A stretch of 64,000 nt of DNA from Spirabiliibacterium pneumoniae (GTDB taxonomy: Bacteria; Pseudomonadota; Gammaproteobacteria; Enterobacterales; Pasteurellaceae). The notes beneath the pieces were generated by a model, which had not been told where the DNA came from, did no database searches, and saw nothing but the letters and a program-made list of their open reading frames with translations. The stretch spans positions 186,001 through 250,000 of the forward strand of contig NZ_JABMII010000004.1 of NCBI RefSeq assembly GCF_014884995.1, given 5' to 3'. Positions 1 to 7,926 of this stretch are shown here, piece by piece (the stretch's first letter is position 1; every line of letters starts with the position of its first letter). The translations under genes were made by a program, and so were the position numbers.

Positions 1-1
1 T

Positions 2-1918
2 AAAATTGCGCATTTGATTCGCCACTGCGCTTACAATCCGAGCCATATTGCCGCGGTCACATTCACCAATAAAGCCGCACGGGAGATGAAAGAGCGTGTG
101 GCGCACGCCATTGGCAAAAAAGAAAGCCGTGGCTTGACGGTTTGCACCTTTCACACCCTCGGTTTTGATTTTCTTAAGCGAGAATATCGGCTGCTGGGCT
201 ATAAAGCCAATATCACTTTATTTGATCAACACGATCAGCTCGCGCTGCTCAAAGAGCTGTTTGAGCGCGCTTTCAAAAAGGATAAAGAGTGGTTTGCCCA
301 ATTACAAAATTATATCTCGCGTTGCAAAAATGATTTGCTGCTCCCCCCGCAGGCTATCGCACAAGCACATGACGCAAATGATGCGCTTTTTGCGCAGTGT
401 TATCAGCACTATCAACAACAAATGAAGGCCTACAATGCGCTGGATTTTGATGATTTGATCATGCTGCCCACCTTGCTTTTACACGAAAATGATGAGGTGC
501 GCGTGCGTTGGCAAAACAAAGTGCGGTATTTGCTGGTGGATGAATACCAGGACACTAACACCAGCCAATATGAGTTTATCAAGCTCTTGGTGGGTGAGAA
601 GGCCAATTTTACCGTGGTGGGTGATGATGATCAGTCGATTTACTCATGGCGAGGGGCGCGGCCTGAAAATATGCAGCGCCTGCGTGATGATTTTCCTGAT
701 TTAACGGTGATCAAACTTGAGCAAAATTATCGCTCTAGTCAGCGGATTTTAAATGCGGCGAATATTTTGATTGATAATAACGATCACGTCTTCGCCAAGC
801 GGCTGTTTTCCCAGCTAGAAGAGGGCGAAAAGCTCAACATTATTGAAGCCAAAAACGAAGAACATGAAGCAGAGCGGGTCATTGCCGAACTGGTGGCGCA
901 CCGCTTTATGCGCAAAACGCGCTACAAAGACTACGCGATTTTATACCGCGGCAACCACCAATCGCGCAGCCTTGAAAAGGTGCTGATGCAAAACCGCATT
1001 CCGTATAAAATCTCGGGTGGGACATCGTTTTTCTCCCGCGCGGAGGTGAAAGACATGATGGCCTATTTGCGCGTGTTGGTGAACCCCGATGACGACGCCG
1101 CCTTTTTGCGCATTGTCAACACACCCAAGCGGGAAATTGGCTCCGCCACGCTGGAAAAGCTCGGCCAGCTGGCGCAAGAAAAGCACATCAGCCTATTTGC
1201 CGCCATTTATGAATTTGAGCTGATTCAACGCCTGACACCGAAAAGCTATGCCGCACTGCAACACTTTGCCGACTGGCTGGTGGCGCTAAATGATGAAAAT
1301 CAGCGCGTGAGCGGTGAAAGTGCGGTGCGCAGCCTGCTTGAGGGGTTGAATTATCAAGCCTATTTATTCGACAACGCCACCAGCCCCGCCATTGCTGAAA
1401 TGCAAACACGCAATGTGGCAACACTGTTTGACTGGGTGAGCGCAATGCTTAAAGGATCCGAGCTTGAGCCACCGCTGACACTTAGCCAAGTAGTGGCACG
1501 CTTAACGCTACGGGATATGCTTGAGCGTGGCGAAGAGGGCGACGACGCCGATCAGGTGCAGCTCATGACACTGCATGCTTCAAAAGGCTTAGAATTTCCC
1601 TACGTTTACCTTATCGGCATGGAAGAAGGCATTTTGCCACACCAAACCAGTATTGATGAAGACAACGTGGAAGAAGAGCGCCGTTTAGCATACGTTGGTA
1701 TTACGCGCGCGCAACGCGAGCTGACCTTCTCCCTTTGTCATGAACGACGGCAATACGGCGAAATCTTTAAGCCAGAACCAAGCCGCTTTTTGCTTGAGTT
1801 GCCACAACACGATTTGATTTGGGAGCGCGACAAGCCGCCAATGACGGAAGCGCAAATCGAACAAAAAACCCAAAGCCATGTGGCCAACCTGCGGGCATTT
1901 CTGAAGACGAAAAAATAA
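2..1918 (+). CDS. rep: ATP-dependent DNA helicase Rep (5' end cut off by window edge)
   Basis: Superfamily 1A 3'-5' helicase that unwinds DNA and helps replication forks past obstacles such as bound proteins. The frame is open from base 2, and the first residues (KIAHLIRHC) align with residues some way into E. coli Rep, so the start and the Walker A motif lie upstream of the window. Visible helicase motifs include TFTNKAA (Ia), VDEYQDTN (II), [14 protein letters not shown] (III), the QNYRS region (IV), [12 protein letters not shown] (V) and [12 protein letters not shown] (VI). The C-terminus ([10 protein letters not shown], then a basic tail) is Rep-like rather than UvrD-like. The identification is from recalled similarity along the whole length and is secure. 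Confidence 0.95.
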   Translation, partial: KIAHLIRHCAYNPSHIAAVTFTNKAAREMKERVAHAIGKKESRGLTVCTFHTLGFDFLKREYRLLGYKANITLFDQHDQLALLKELFERAFKKDKEWFAQLQNYISRCKNDLLLPPQAIAQAHDANDALFAQCYQHYQQQMKAYNALDFDDLIMLPTLLLHENDEVRVRWQNKVRYLLVDEYQDTNTSQYEFIKLLVGEKANFTVVGDDDQSIYSWRGARPENMQRLRDDFPDLTVIKLEQNYRSSQRILNAANILIDNNDHVFAKRLFSQLEEGEKLNIIEAKNEEHEAERVIAELVAHRFMRKTRYKDYAILYRGNHQSRSLEKVLMQNRIPYKISGGTSFFSRAEVKDMMAYLRVLVNPDDDAAFLRIVNTPKREIGSATLEKLGQLAQEKHISLFAAIYEFELIQRLTPKSYAALQHFADWLVALNDENQRVSGESAVRSLLEGLNYQAYLFDNATSPAIAEMQTRNVATLFDWVSAMLKGSELEPPLTLSQVVARLTLRDMLERGEEGDDADQVQLMTLHASKGLEFPYVYLIGMEEGILPHQTSIDEDNVEEERRLAYVGITRAQRELTFSLCHERRQYGEIFKPEPSRFLLELPQHDLIWERDKPPMTEAQIEQKTQSHVANLRAFLKTKK

Positions 1919-1962
1919 CCAATTGCACTTTAATTGCTTGCAAATCAAGCAACCAAACCAAA

Positions 1963-1971
1963 AAGTGCGGT
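1963..1971 (+). repeat. Hin-type DNA uptake signal sequence (representative copy)
   Basis: The 9-mer AAGTGCGGT is the core of the Haemophilus-type uptake signal recognised during natural transformation. This copy lies between rep and the tRNA operon. Further perfect copies, either strand, start near 2246, 4267, 6113, 7182, 9377, 11040, 12246, 13726, 16007, 16612, 17229, 20113, 20993, 22891, 24119, 25646, 29406, 30449, 32735, 34869, 36694, 39219, 40494, 42281, 44463, 45223, 46591, 47305, 49277, 50470, 52545, 54472, 55371, 58182, 60356, 61270, 62783 and 63596; this list is not complete. Inverted pairs are listed separately as hairpins. Confidence 0.9.
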
Positions 1972-1988
1972 TTGAAGGCAAAAAGCAT

Positions 1989-2016
1989 TTGACTTATTTT
2001 CAGAAAATCGTATCAT
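1989..2016 (+). promoter_or_regulatory. Probable sigma-70 promoter of the tRNA-Ser/Arg/Arg operon
   Basis: A -35 TTGACT (1989-1994) and a -10 TATCAT (2011-2016) are separated by 16 bp and end about 20 bp before the first tRNA. No other candidate of this quality lies between rep and the tRNAs. Inferred from sequence match only. Confidence 0.55.
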
Positions 2017-2035
2017 GTGCGCTCAAACCAAATGT

Positions 2036-2125
2036 GGTGAGATGGCCGAGAGGCTGAAGGCGCACCCCTGCTAAGGGTGTATAGGGGAAACTCTATCGAG
2101 GGTTCGAATCCCTCTCTCACCGCCA
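2036..2125 (+). tRNA. tRNA-Ser (anticodon GCT)
   Basis: A 90-nt class II tRNA with a long variable arm. The acceptor GGTGAGA pairs with TCTCACC, the anticodon loop CTGCTAA gives anticodon GCT (reads AGC/AGU), the T arm contains GGTTCGAATCC, and the CCA end is encoded. It is the first gene of a three-tRNA operon. Confidence 0.96.
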
Positions 2126-2135
2126 TTTATACTGC

Positions 2136-2212
2136 GCATCCGTAGCTCAGCTGGATAGAGTACTCGGCTACGAACCGAGCGGTCAGAGGTTCGAATCCTC
2201 TCGGATGCGCCA
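2136..2212 (+). tRNA. tRNA-Arg (anticodon ACG), copy 1
   Basis: A 77-nt tRNA with acceptor GCATCCG pairing with CGGATGC, anticodon stem CTCGG/CCGAG around loop CTACGAA (anticodon ACG, normally edited to ICG), T-loop TTCGAAT and encoded CCA. It lies 10 nt after tRNA-Ser, so the two are probably cotranscribed. Confidence 0.96.
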
Positions 2213-2269
2213 TTCACTTTTACTCTAGGTGAATGTCAAAAGGATAAGTGCGGTTAACAATATATCAGC

Positions 2270-2346
2270 GCATCCGTAGCTCAGCTGGATAGAGTACTCG
2301 GCTACGAACCGAGCGGTCAGAGGTTCGAATCCTCTCGGATGCGCCA
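2270..2346 (+). tRNA. tRNA-Arg (anticodon ACG), copy 2
   Basis: Identical in sequence to the copy at 2136-2212, 57 nt downstream. The spacer carries one uptake signal core (2246-2254). Same structure and encoded CCA. The pair is a local tandem duplication, a common state for this isoacceptor. Confidence 0.96.
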
Positions 2347-2431
2347 TTTCTTTTTATCTTTACTCCACTATTTCTCGCAATCTTACACAGTGCTTTTTTA
2401 CGTTCAAAACGAAATTAAGAATAAGTGTCAT

Positions 2432-2460
2432 TTGTATTCAATAGTCAAAAACTATATAAT
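2432..2460 (+). promoter_or_regulatory. Probable promoter of efeU
   Basis: A -35 TTGTAT (2432-2437), a 17-bp spacer and a consensus -10 TATAAT (2455-2460) lie 30 bp before the efeU start. A Fur-type site would be expected for an iron permease; the AT-rich stretch just upstream (about 2418-2436) resembles one only weakly, so I do not call it. Confidence 0.6.
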
Positions 2461-2489
2461 CTAGCCATCATTAAATACAAGGACACATC

Positions 2490-3311
2490 ATGTTAGTTAC
2501 CTTTCTCATCATGCTGCGCGAAGGGCTTGAGGCAGCGTTGATCGTTGCCATTGTCGCTGGCTTTTTGAAACAATCAGGCCACAGCCATATGATCCCAAAA
2601 GTGTGGTTAGGCGTTCTCGGCGCATTAATTTTATGTGCACTCATTGGCTACGGCATCTATAAAGGCACAGGCGAAATCCCGCAACAGGCTCAAGCTATGG
2701 TGGCAGGCTCCATTGCTTTAATCGCCGTCGGCATGCTGACGTATATGATTTTATGGATGAAAAAAGCCGCACGCTCAGTTAAGCAACAGTTACAAGACTC
2801 CGTCACTGCCGCACTTAAACAAGGCAATGGGCAAGGCTGGGCGCTGGTGGGCATGGCGTTTTTAGCCGTGGTGCGTGAAGGGATTGAAACCGTCTTCTTC
2901 CTGCTAGCCGTGTTCCAACAAAGCAGCTCACAATATATGCCGCTTGGCGCCGTGCTGGGCTTGGTATTTGCCATTGTGATCGGCTGGCTGATTTATGAAG
3001 GCAGCGTGAGCCTCAATTTAGCCAAATTCTTCCGCTGGACAGGCGTATTCCTTATTTTTGTCGCCGCAGGCTTGATCGCCAGCGCCTTTCGTGGCTTTCA
3101 TAATGCAGGGCTATGGCAATGGGGGCAAGAAGTGGTATTCAACTGGTCAAGCACACTCAACGAAAAAAGCCCGTTTGGCATTTTGCTCGGTGGCATTTTT
3201 GGCTACACCGACCACCCAACCGTGAGCGATCTCACGCTCTATTTCGGCTACCTTATCCCAGCACTGTTTTTCTTTTTATACCAAGTTAAACGCATACCTG
3301 CGAAGGCTTAA
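2490..3311 (+). CDS. efeU: FTR1-family iron permease EfeU
   Basis: Inner-membrane permease of the oxidase-dependent iron transporter (OFeT/FTR1) family, which moves iron across the cytoplasmic membrane. The 273 residues match the usual EfeU size (about 276) and contain seven or so hydrophobic segments. The two diagnostic REXXE iron motifs are intact: REGLE at residues 10-14 and REGIE at 129-133. The start ATG follows an AAGGA-like ribosome site. In E. coli EfeU works with EfeO (cupredoxin plus imelysin domain) and the haem peroxidase EfeB. Neither is next to it here; a convergent operon instead carries separate imelysin and di-haem enzymes that could take over those roles, which is inference. 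Confidence 0.92.
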   Translation: MLVTFLIMLREGLEAALIVAIVAGFLKQSGHSHMIPKVWLGVLGALILCALIGYGIYKGTGEIPQQAQAMVAGSIALIAVGMLTYMILWMKKAARSVKQQLQDSVTAALKQGNGQGWALVGMAFLAVVREGIETVFFLLAVFQQSSSQYMPLGAVLGLVFAIVIGWLIYEGSVSLNLAKFFRWTGVFLIFVAAGLIASAFRGFHNAGLWQWGQEVVFNWSSTLNEKSPFGILLGGIFGYTDHPTVSDLTLYFGYLIPALFFFLYQVKRIPAKA

Positions 3312-3312
3312 T

Positions 3313-3345
3313 AAAAAACCGCACTTTCAAAGTGCGGTTTTTTTT
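3313..3345. terminator. Paired uptake signals forming a bidirectional terminator
   Basis: Two inverted uptake cores with A/T flanks give 15-bp arms (3313-3327 and 3329-3343), with A-run and T-run on opposite sides. It lies between the convergent ends of efeU and the cytochrome peroxidase gene and can serve both strands. Confidence 0.85.
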
Positions 3346-3353
3346 CTGGTAAC

Positions 3354-4559
3354 TTACTTCCCTTGCGATTGCTGCTTGGCTTTCGCTTGGGCGCGCGTTT
3401 TCTTTTGCTGCTCAAGGAGTGGCTCATAACGTTTGTCGGTGAGGGTCTCCATAAACGCCACCAGCGCATCAACTTTACGATCAGTGAGTTTTTGCGCTAA
3501 CAATTTATCCATGCTCAACGTGCCTTCCACTTCTGGTTTACCCCATGGTTTGCCTGTTTCAGGGTTAATTTTATTATCTGGGTTATTATACTTATCGTAG
3601 AACAACACTACCGTACGCAAATCTTTAAACACACCGTTGTGCATATAAGGCCCGGTGACCGCAACATTGCGCAAGGTTGGCACTTTGAATTTGCCGCGTT
3701 GTTTCGCTTTATCGGCGGGATCGGTGATCATCGGATTTTCCGCCAAGCCCTCATCTTTAAAACTGTCAGGCAGTTTATCCAGCGCTAACAGTTCAGGATT
3801 CGATGGCACGCCAATGTTGTGATATTCATAATTGGTGAAGGTTTCGTTTTTCAGATCTTCACGTTTTTCCAACGTGTGGCATTCAATACATTTCAGATTA
3901 TTATTTGAGAAAAACAGCGTGCGTCCCAAATCCTCTAGTAGTGTCAGCTCATACTCACCACGCAAATAACGGTCATATTTGGAATCAAATGGCGCAAATT
4001 CATCGGTCATTTCATAGGCGGCAATAGCATCGGTCATGGCGGCATAGGCTGTTTTCGTGCTGTCCCATACGTGCTCACCATAGAGCTGAATAAAATTGTC
4101 GTGATAAAACGGATTGGCTTTAATGCGTGCCACCACTTCATCTTCATTGCCCATCGCCATTTCAACTGGATTCACTGGCGGCCCTCCAGCTTGCGCGGCT
4201 AAATCGACTGCCCGTCCATCTAAGAATTGACCGCCGACATATTCACCCTTTTTCTTGTCAAAATGAAAGTGCGGTGAGAATTTAGCATAAGCGGCCGTTG
4301 GCGCATTACGCGTTCCGAAAGAATGCCCATCACTGCCCTCAGACACAATGCCATTCGCTTTGCTGGCACGGCCATCGGTGTAGCCATGATCGGGATTATG
4401 GCAGCTTGAACAACTTTCATTTTGGTAAAAAGAGAGATCGGTGTCAAAAAATAGCGCTTCGCCAAGGGCAACTTTGTCAACGGTTGCCTTCGCGAAGGCG
4501 AGATTGCCGACGCAGCAACACGCTGCGCTGACGATCAGCGTGAGATAACGTTTTTTCAT
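3354..4559 (-). CDS. Periplasmic di-haem cytochrome c peroxidase family protein
   Basis: Bacterial CcpA/MauG family. The ATG at 4559 is preferred over an upstream in-frame start because it follows GGAG and begins a Sec signal peptide (MKKRY to AFA, about residues 1-23). Two CXXCH haem c motifs are present: CSSCH at 50-54 and CIECH at 224-228. The TGPYMHNG segment near the C-terminus is typical of the family. The tail is rich in Lys, Gln and Ala. Such enzymes reduce H2O2 with cytochrome electrons or, as in MauG, oxidise another protein. It is last in a five-gene operon, and its first 83 bases lie inside the desaturase gene. Whether it defends against peroxide or oxidises iron or a partner cannot be told from sequence. 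Confidence 0.85.
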   Translation of the reverse strand: MKKRYLTLIVSAACCCVGNLAFAKATVDKVALGEALFFDTDLSFYQNESCSSCHNPDHGYTDGRASKANGIVSEGSDGHSFGTRNAPTAAYAKFSPHFHFDKKKGEYVGGQFLDGRAVDLAAQAGGPPVNPVEMAMGNEDEVVARIKANPFYHDNFIQLYGEHVWDSTKTAYAAMTDAIAAYEMTDEFAPFDSKYDRYLRGEYELTLLEDLGRTLFFSNNNLKCIECHTLEKREDLKNETFTNYEYHNIGVPSNPELLALDKLPDSFKDEGLAENPMITDPADKAKQRGKFKVPTLRNVAVTGPYMHNGVFKDLRTVVLFYDKYNNPDNKINPETGKPWGKPEVEGTLSMDKLLAQKLTDRKVDALVAFMETLTDKRYEPLLEQQKKTRAQAKAKQQSQGK

Positions 4560-5478
4560 GATTTTTTCTCCACAACATCCAGCAGTCAACAAACGGCTGC
4601 TTAAATAGATCAAATAAAGTGCGGTAATGCTTTGCCATTTTTTCAGGGAAGCCAAATGGCGGTGGCGTGTTGATATGTTCACTGGTTTGCAGTGTGCCAA
4701 AAGTGCGGTCGAACACGCTTAAATAGCCGCCAAAATTACGCGCCGCGTATTCATAGGTGTGATGCAATTGGTGCTGTGCTGGCGAGATCAACCAGTGCTC
4801 AAGCCATTTTGGGTAACGCAAATAGATGTGTGAGTGCCGCAAATTGCCACCGAGCATGGCCATTAACCAAATAAAGCCATTCGCACCACCGATCATATAC
4901 ACATTAATGCCCGCGCCAAACGCCCATAAAAACACCCCTGTCACCACACCTGCGGTAAGTGCATAGCGTAGCCCAAAGAGCAAGTTCTCCATCGGGTGTA
5001 CACGATAAAACGTGATTGGGTTAAGCACAGGCGCGCTGTGATGCACTTTGTGAAATTGCCACAGCCATGGCACGGTGTGCAGCCAGCGGTGCAGCCAATA
5101 ACGTGTAAATTCGCTGGCAACGAAAAGTGCGGTTGTGTAACACAATGTGGTCAGCCAAGGCGACCAACTTAAATGCAACGGTGCATGGAGTTTTAACAAA
5201 ACAAGATTGGTATAAAGCGCCACCGTCTTGGCTGATAAAATCAGCGGCAAGAGAAGATAGACTTTCACCAGCCACACGGCGACAAAATAACGATAATCCA
5301 ACAGCGCACTTGGGTGCAACCAATAGGTTTTTATCTCGCCCAAGCAACTGCGAACGGTGGTGGTTTGCCTACGAGGTTGGAACAACATATACAACAGCGC
5401 AATCGCCAGCGCGCTAGCAAGGTAGCCCCAATAGAGGCGCTGTTGCGGGTTGAACAAATAATCATCTATCAGTGGCAC
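4477..5478 (-). CDS. Fatty acid hydroxylase/sterol desaturase-family membrane protein
   Basis: A 333-residue integral membrane protein with the histidine clusters of the di-iron hydroxylase superfamily (PF04116 type): HRWLH at 130-134, HKVHH at 143-147, HSH near 215-217 and HQLHH at 236-240. Several hydrophobic segments flank these. Family members use O2 and a di-iron centre to hydroxylate or desaturate lipids; the substrate here is unknown. It starts 12 bp after the second imelysin-like gene ends, and its 3' end overlaps the peroxidase gene by 83 bp in another frame, so the charged final residues may be a recent extension. A lipid hydroxylase within an iron/haem-type operon is unexpected. 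Confidence 0.8.
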   Translation of the reverse strand: MPLIDDYLFNPQQRLYWGYLASALAIALLYMLFQPRRQTTTVRSCLGEIKTYWLHPSALLDYRYFVAVWLVKVYLLLPLILSAKTVALYTNLVLLKLHAPLHLSWSPWLTTLCYTTALFVASEFTRYWLHRWLHTVPWLWQFHKVHHSAPVLNPITFYRVHPMENLLFGLRYALTAGVVTGVFLWAFGAGINVYMIGGANGFIWLMAMLGGNLRHSHIYLRYPKWLEHWLISPAQHQLHHTYEYAARNFGGYLSVFDRTFGTLQTSEHINTPPPFGFPEKMAKHYRTLFDLFKQPFVDCWMLWRKNHEKTLSHADRQRSVLLRRQSRLREGNR

Positions 5479-5490
5479 TATTGCACCTTC

Positions 5491-6513
5491 TTAATCCCCA
5501 TCGGCTTCAAGAATTTTTGCCATTACAGGCAAGGCTTGGATAAGGCTATTATAGTAGCTACTTTGTAATTTACCGACCACTTGATACAACAATTTGCTCT
5601 CTTGCTGATCGAAATCAAATTCACTCTTATTTAATCTTGCCACTTCTGCTTGTGCTTGTTCTAGCTGGCTTTGTGCTTGCTCCAACTGTTTTTGAGCACC
5701 ATAAATATCAGCAATTTCCACAAAATTAGGGAATGATTGCGGGCTGATCAGCTGGCTTTGCGTGTGTAAAATCTCACCTATCGCCGCTAAGCTTAAATGA
5801 CTTAAGAAATACTCTGCACGGCGTGAATCGCCTTGATTGAGGTATTTTTTTGTCAAACCCGCCACATCACCAATGCGCCAGTCTTTCAAGCCCAACGTTT
5901 GATTGGCCAACACATTCGCCAGCATAGATAGCGCATTATCACGCGCACTGAGGAAGTGATCACGGTTGTTTTCATACACCGCCGCAATGTCACTCAAGCG
6001 CTCACAAATATTGTCACTGATGCCTTTGGCGATCGCCAGCTTACGCTCAGTTAGCTGATCATCGGCATAAAGCACCGCCTCCAGCGCGTTGACCGTTTTA
6101 TAAGAATGCTTATAAAGTGCGGTTCTAGGCGCAGAACTGCTTTTTAACACTTTTTGCATTTGCTCGGTGATGCTTTCGTTGCCCACGTGGAAAATATCCA
6201 AATAGCGTGGATAATCGATGGCGTCTTGATCCAAATCCCCCGCGATATACGTCGCCTCCACCGCTTTCCAACGCAAGATCAGGTCTTTAAAGCCGTTATC
6301 TAGCGCCGTGCTGCGCTCGCCTGCTTGGGAGGTGTCTAGCGTTTGTTGCCATAGGTGGCATTGTTGCACCGCACTTTGTGCATTTTTCACCACCACATTG
6401 TCATACATCGCCCCAAGCGCTTCATCTTGCTGGGCATTTGGGTCTTTAATTAACACCAACACCGCCACCACACTCACAAGCGCCACGATAATGGCTATTT
6501 TTTTGATACTCAT
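5491..6513 (-). CDS. Imelysin-like protein, membrane-anchored, with altered motif
   Basis: A 340-residue protein with one N-terminal hydrophobic segment (about 5-22) that is a signal or anchor without an obvious cleavage site, followed by a helical domain resembling imelysin (PF09375, peptidase M75 family). At the place of the family's GxHxxE motif it reads VNALEAVLYA (141-150): the Glu is kept, but the His is Asn and the Gly is replaced. A predicted coiled coil (KQLEQAQSQLEQAQAEVARL) lies near residues 270-290. The start ATGA overlaps the stop of the upstream di-haem gene by 4 bp, indicating translational coupling. Family membership comes from motif position and from the pattern of two imelysins around a di-haem protein seen in other proteobacteria. 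Confidence 0.7.
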   Translation of the reverse strand: MSIKKIAIIVALVSVVAVLVLIKDPNAQQDEALGAMYDNVVVKNAQSAVQQCHLWQQTLDTSQAGERSTALDNGFKDLILRWKAVEATYIAGDLDQDAIDYPRYLDIFHVGNESITEQMQKVLKSSSAPRTALYKHSYKTVNALEAVLYADDQLTERKLAIAKGISDNICERLSDIAAVYENNRDHFLSARDNALSMLANVLANQTLGLKDWRIGDVAGLTKKYLNQGDSRRAEYFLSHLSLAAIGEILHTQSQLISPQSFPNFVEIADIYGAQKQLEQAQSQLEQAQAEVARLNKSEFDFDQQESKLLYQVVGKLQSSYYNSLIQALPVMAKILEADGD

Positions 6514-7877
6514 AACGACTCCACAAAATCAAGCAACGCTTGTCGGTCACCTGCGTTTAACTGTTTAAATTTCTCTTTACTCTCTTGCCCCTGCCCCGCG
6601 TGCCATAAAATGGCTTCGGTGACGGTGCGCGCACGCCCATCGTGCAGCAACAAAATGCCTGCTTTCAAGCGTGCATTCAGCCCCCAAAGTGCGGTTGTGC
6701 GCCACTCGGTGGCACTGGCGTCAAATTCAGGGCGGTTGTCTGACAGCCCATCCCCCATCTCGTGCAACAGCATGTCCGTATAGGGCATAAAACGAACGCG
6801 ATCGGCGGTTTCTAGCACGGGCGTGTGGCATTCCTGGCAACCTAATTGATTAAAAAGCTGCTCGCCATGTTGATATGAGTGCTTGCCCACATTGGCAGGC
6901 GCACGCAATTTTTTAAGATAAAACGCAATCGCATCAAGGCGCAGCAGCGGCAAGTCAATCCGCCCTTGTGGCGAATTGCGTGACGGAGAAGCATTCAAGC
7001 ACGCTATTTGTGCCGCAGTACAATTCTCCTGTGGGTAAAACGGATTGGTCAACCCCATGTCGTTGAGCGCCGCGTCAGCGGTTTGCATACGTACACTGCT
7101 GTGCGCTGCCTTATAACCAAATCGCCCAATCTCTTTTTGCTGCGTGTACGGATTATACACCCACTGCACTTTCCCTTTGACCGCACTTTGACTATTAGCC
7201 TGCTTTTCAGCCATGGCAAGAATCGCCTCATCAGGCACGGCTTCCAACAAACCAAGCCCTGTCAACACAGGCGCAATGCGCAAGCTAATACGCGTGTTTT
7301 TATCCAGTGGACCATAATTAAGCTCGCTGAGCTCACCGATAGGGCGACGCAGCGAAACGGCTGTGCCATCGGCAAGCGTGTCAGTATGTTCTTGCCAGCG
7401 AAGTGCGGTTTTTGCCTCAAATGGCACACTGCCAGTTGCATTAATCGCAATTTGGCTGCCATAAACAGGATCAACCATGGTGACGCTGTGCGCTGGGCGT
7501 TGCGAATGCAGGCTTGGCTGAGAAAGTTTAAACACTAAAGTGCGGTTGACGCCTTGCCCTTTATCAAGCGCTGTTTTATGGCGGTTTTCACTATGGCATG
7601 CCACACAAGCATTGGCATTAAATAGTGGCCCAAGCCCGTCACGCGCGGTAGTCGCACTCGGTGCGACCACCCAAGGAATTGTAAAAAAGGAGCGACCGAG
7701 CATAAATTCATCAAGCTCGTCATCGCTTAAATTGTTCACGGCATGGTGTGTTGGCAACAAAGTGCGGTTCTCAAACAACCCGCCGTCGGCAGTTTTCGCC
7801 ATAAGAAGGAGTGGAAAAGAAAAGCACACTGCACCTACAAGCCAAGGTGCAATGTGACATGATTTGCTCAATTGCAT
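6510..7877 (-). CDS. Di-haem oxidoreductase (DHOR/DUF1111 family, putative peroxidase)
   Basis: A 455-residue periplasmic protein with a hydrophobic N-terminus (about 10-27) and two CXXCH haem c motifs, CVACH at 91-95 and CQECH at 347-351. The LLHEMGDGLSD and TTALWGLN segments and the length match the DHOR family (PF06537), a relative of cytochrome c peroxidases usually encoded beside imelysins. The reaction is not established for the family. It follows the canonical imelysin gene by 49 bp, which contain a terminator-like hairpin, and overlaps the next imelysin-like gene by 4 bp. Confidence 0.85.
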   Translation of the reverse strand: MQLSKSCHIAPWLVGAVCFSFPLLLMAKTADGGLFENRTLLPTHHAVNNLSDDELDEFMLGRSFFTIPWVVAPSATTARDGLGPLFNANACVACHSENRHKTALDKGQGVNRTLVFKLSQPSLHSQRPAHSVTMVDPVYGSQIAINATGSVPFEAKTALRWQEHTDTLADGTAVSLRRPIGELSELNYGPLDKNTRISLRIAPVLTGLGLLEAVPDEAILAMAEKQANSQSAVKGKVQWVYNPYTQQKEIGRFGYKAAHSSVRMQTADAALNDMGLTNPFYPQENCTAAQIACLNASPSRNSPQGRIDLPLLRLDAIAFYLKKLRAPANVGKHSYQHGEQLFNQLGCQECHTPVLETADRVRFMPYTDMLLHEMGDGLSDNRPEFDASATEWRTTALWGLNARLKAGILLLHDGRARTVTEAILWHAGQGQESKEKFKQLNAGDRQALLDFVESL

Positions 7878-7892
7878 AATAACCCAGTGTTA

Positions 7893-7920
7893 AAAATTGG
7901 CGACCAAGGCCGCCAATTTT
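7893..7920 (-). terminator. Terminator-like hairpin between imelysin and di-haem gene
   Basis: A 10-bp perfect stem, AAAATTGGCG (7893-7902) with CGCCAATTTT (7911-7920) and an 8-nt loop, is followed on the minus strand by a short T-run. In an otherwise continuous operon this probably lets imelysin be made in excess over the downstream redox genes. Confidence 0.55.
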
Positions 7921-7926
7921 AGCAGA

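Noticed and set aside
1934-1952. A rep terminator formed by TTGCTTG/CAAGCAA
   Set aside because: The stem is only 7 bp and is not followed by a T-run.
2418-2436. A Fur box upstream of efeU
   Set aside because: The AT-rich stretch matches the consensus too poorly on both halves to be called, although iron control is expected.
7008-7538. A 176-codon plus-strand frame opposite the di-haem oxidoreductase gene
   Set aside because: The minus-strand gene has two haem motifs and operon context; the plus-strand frame has neither a ribosome site nor a motif.
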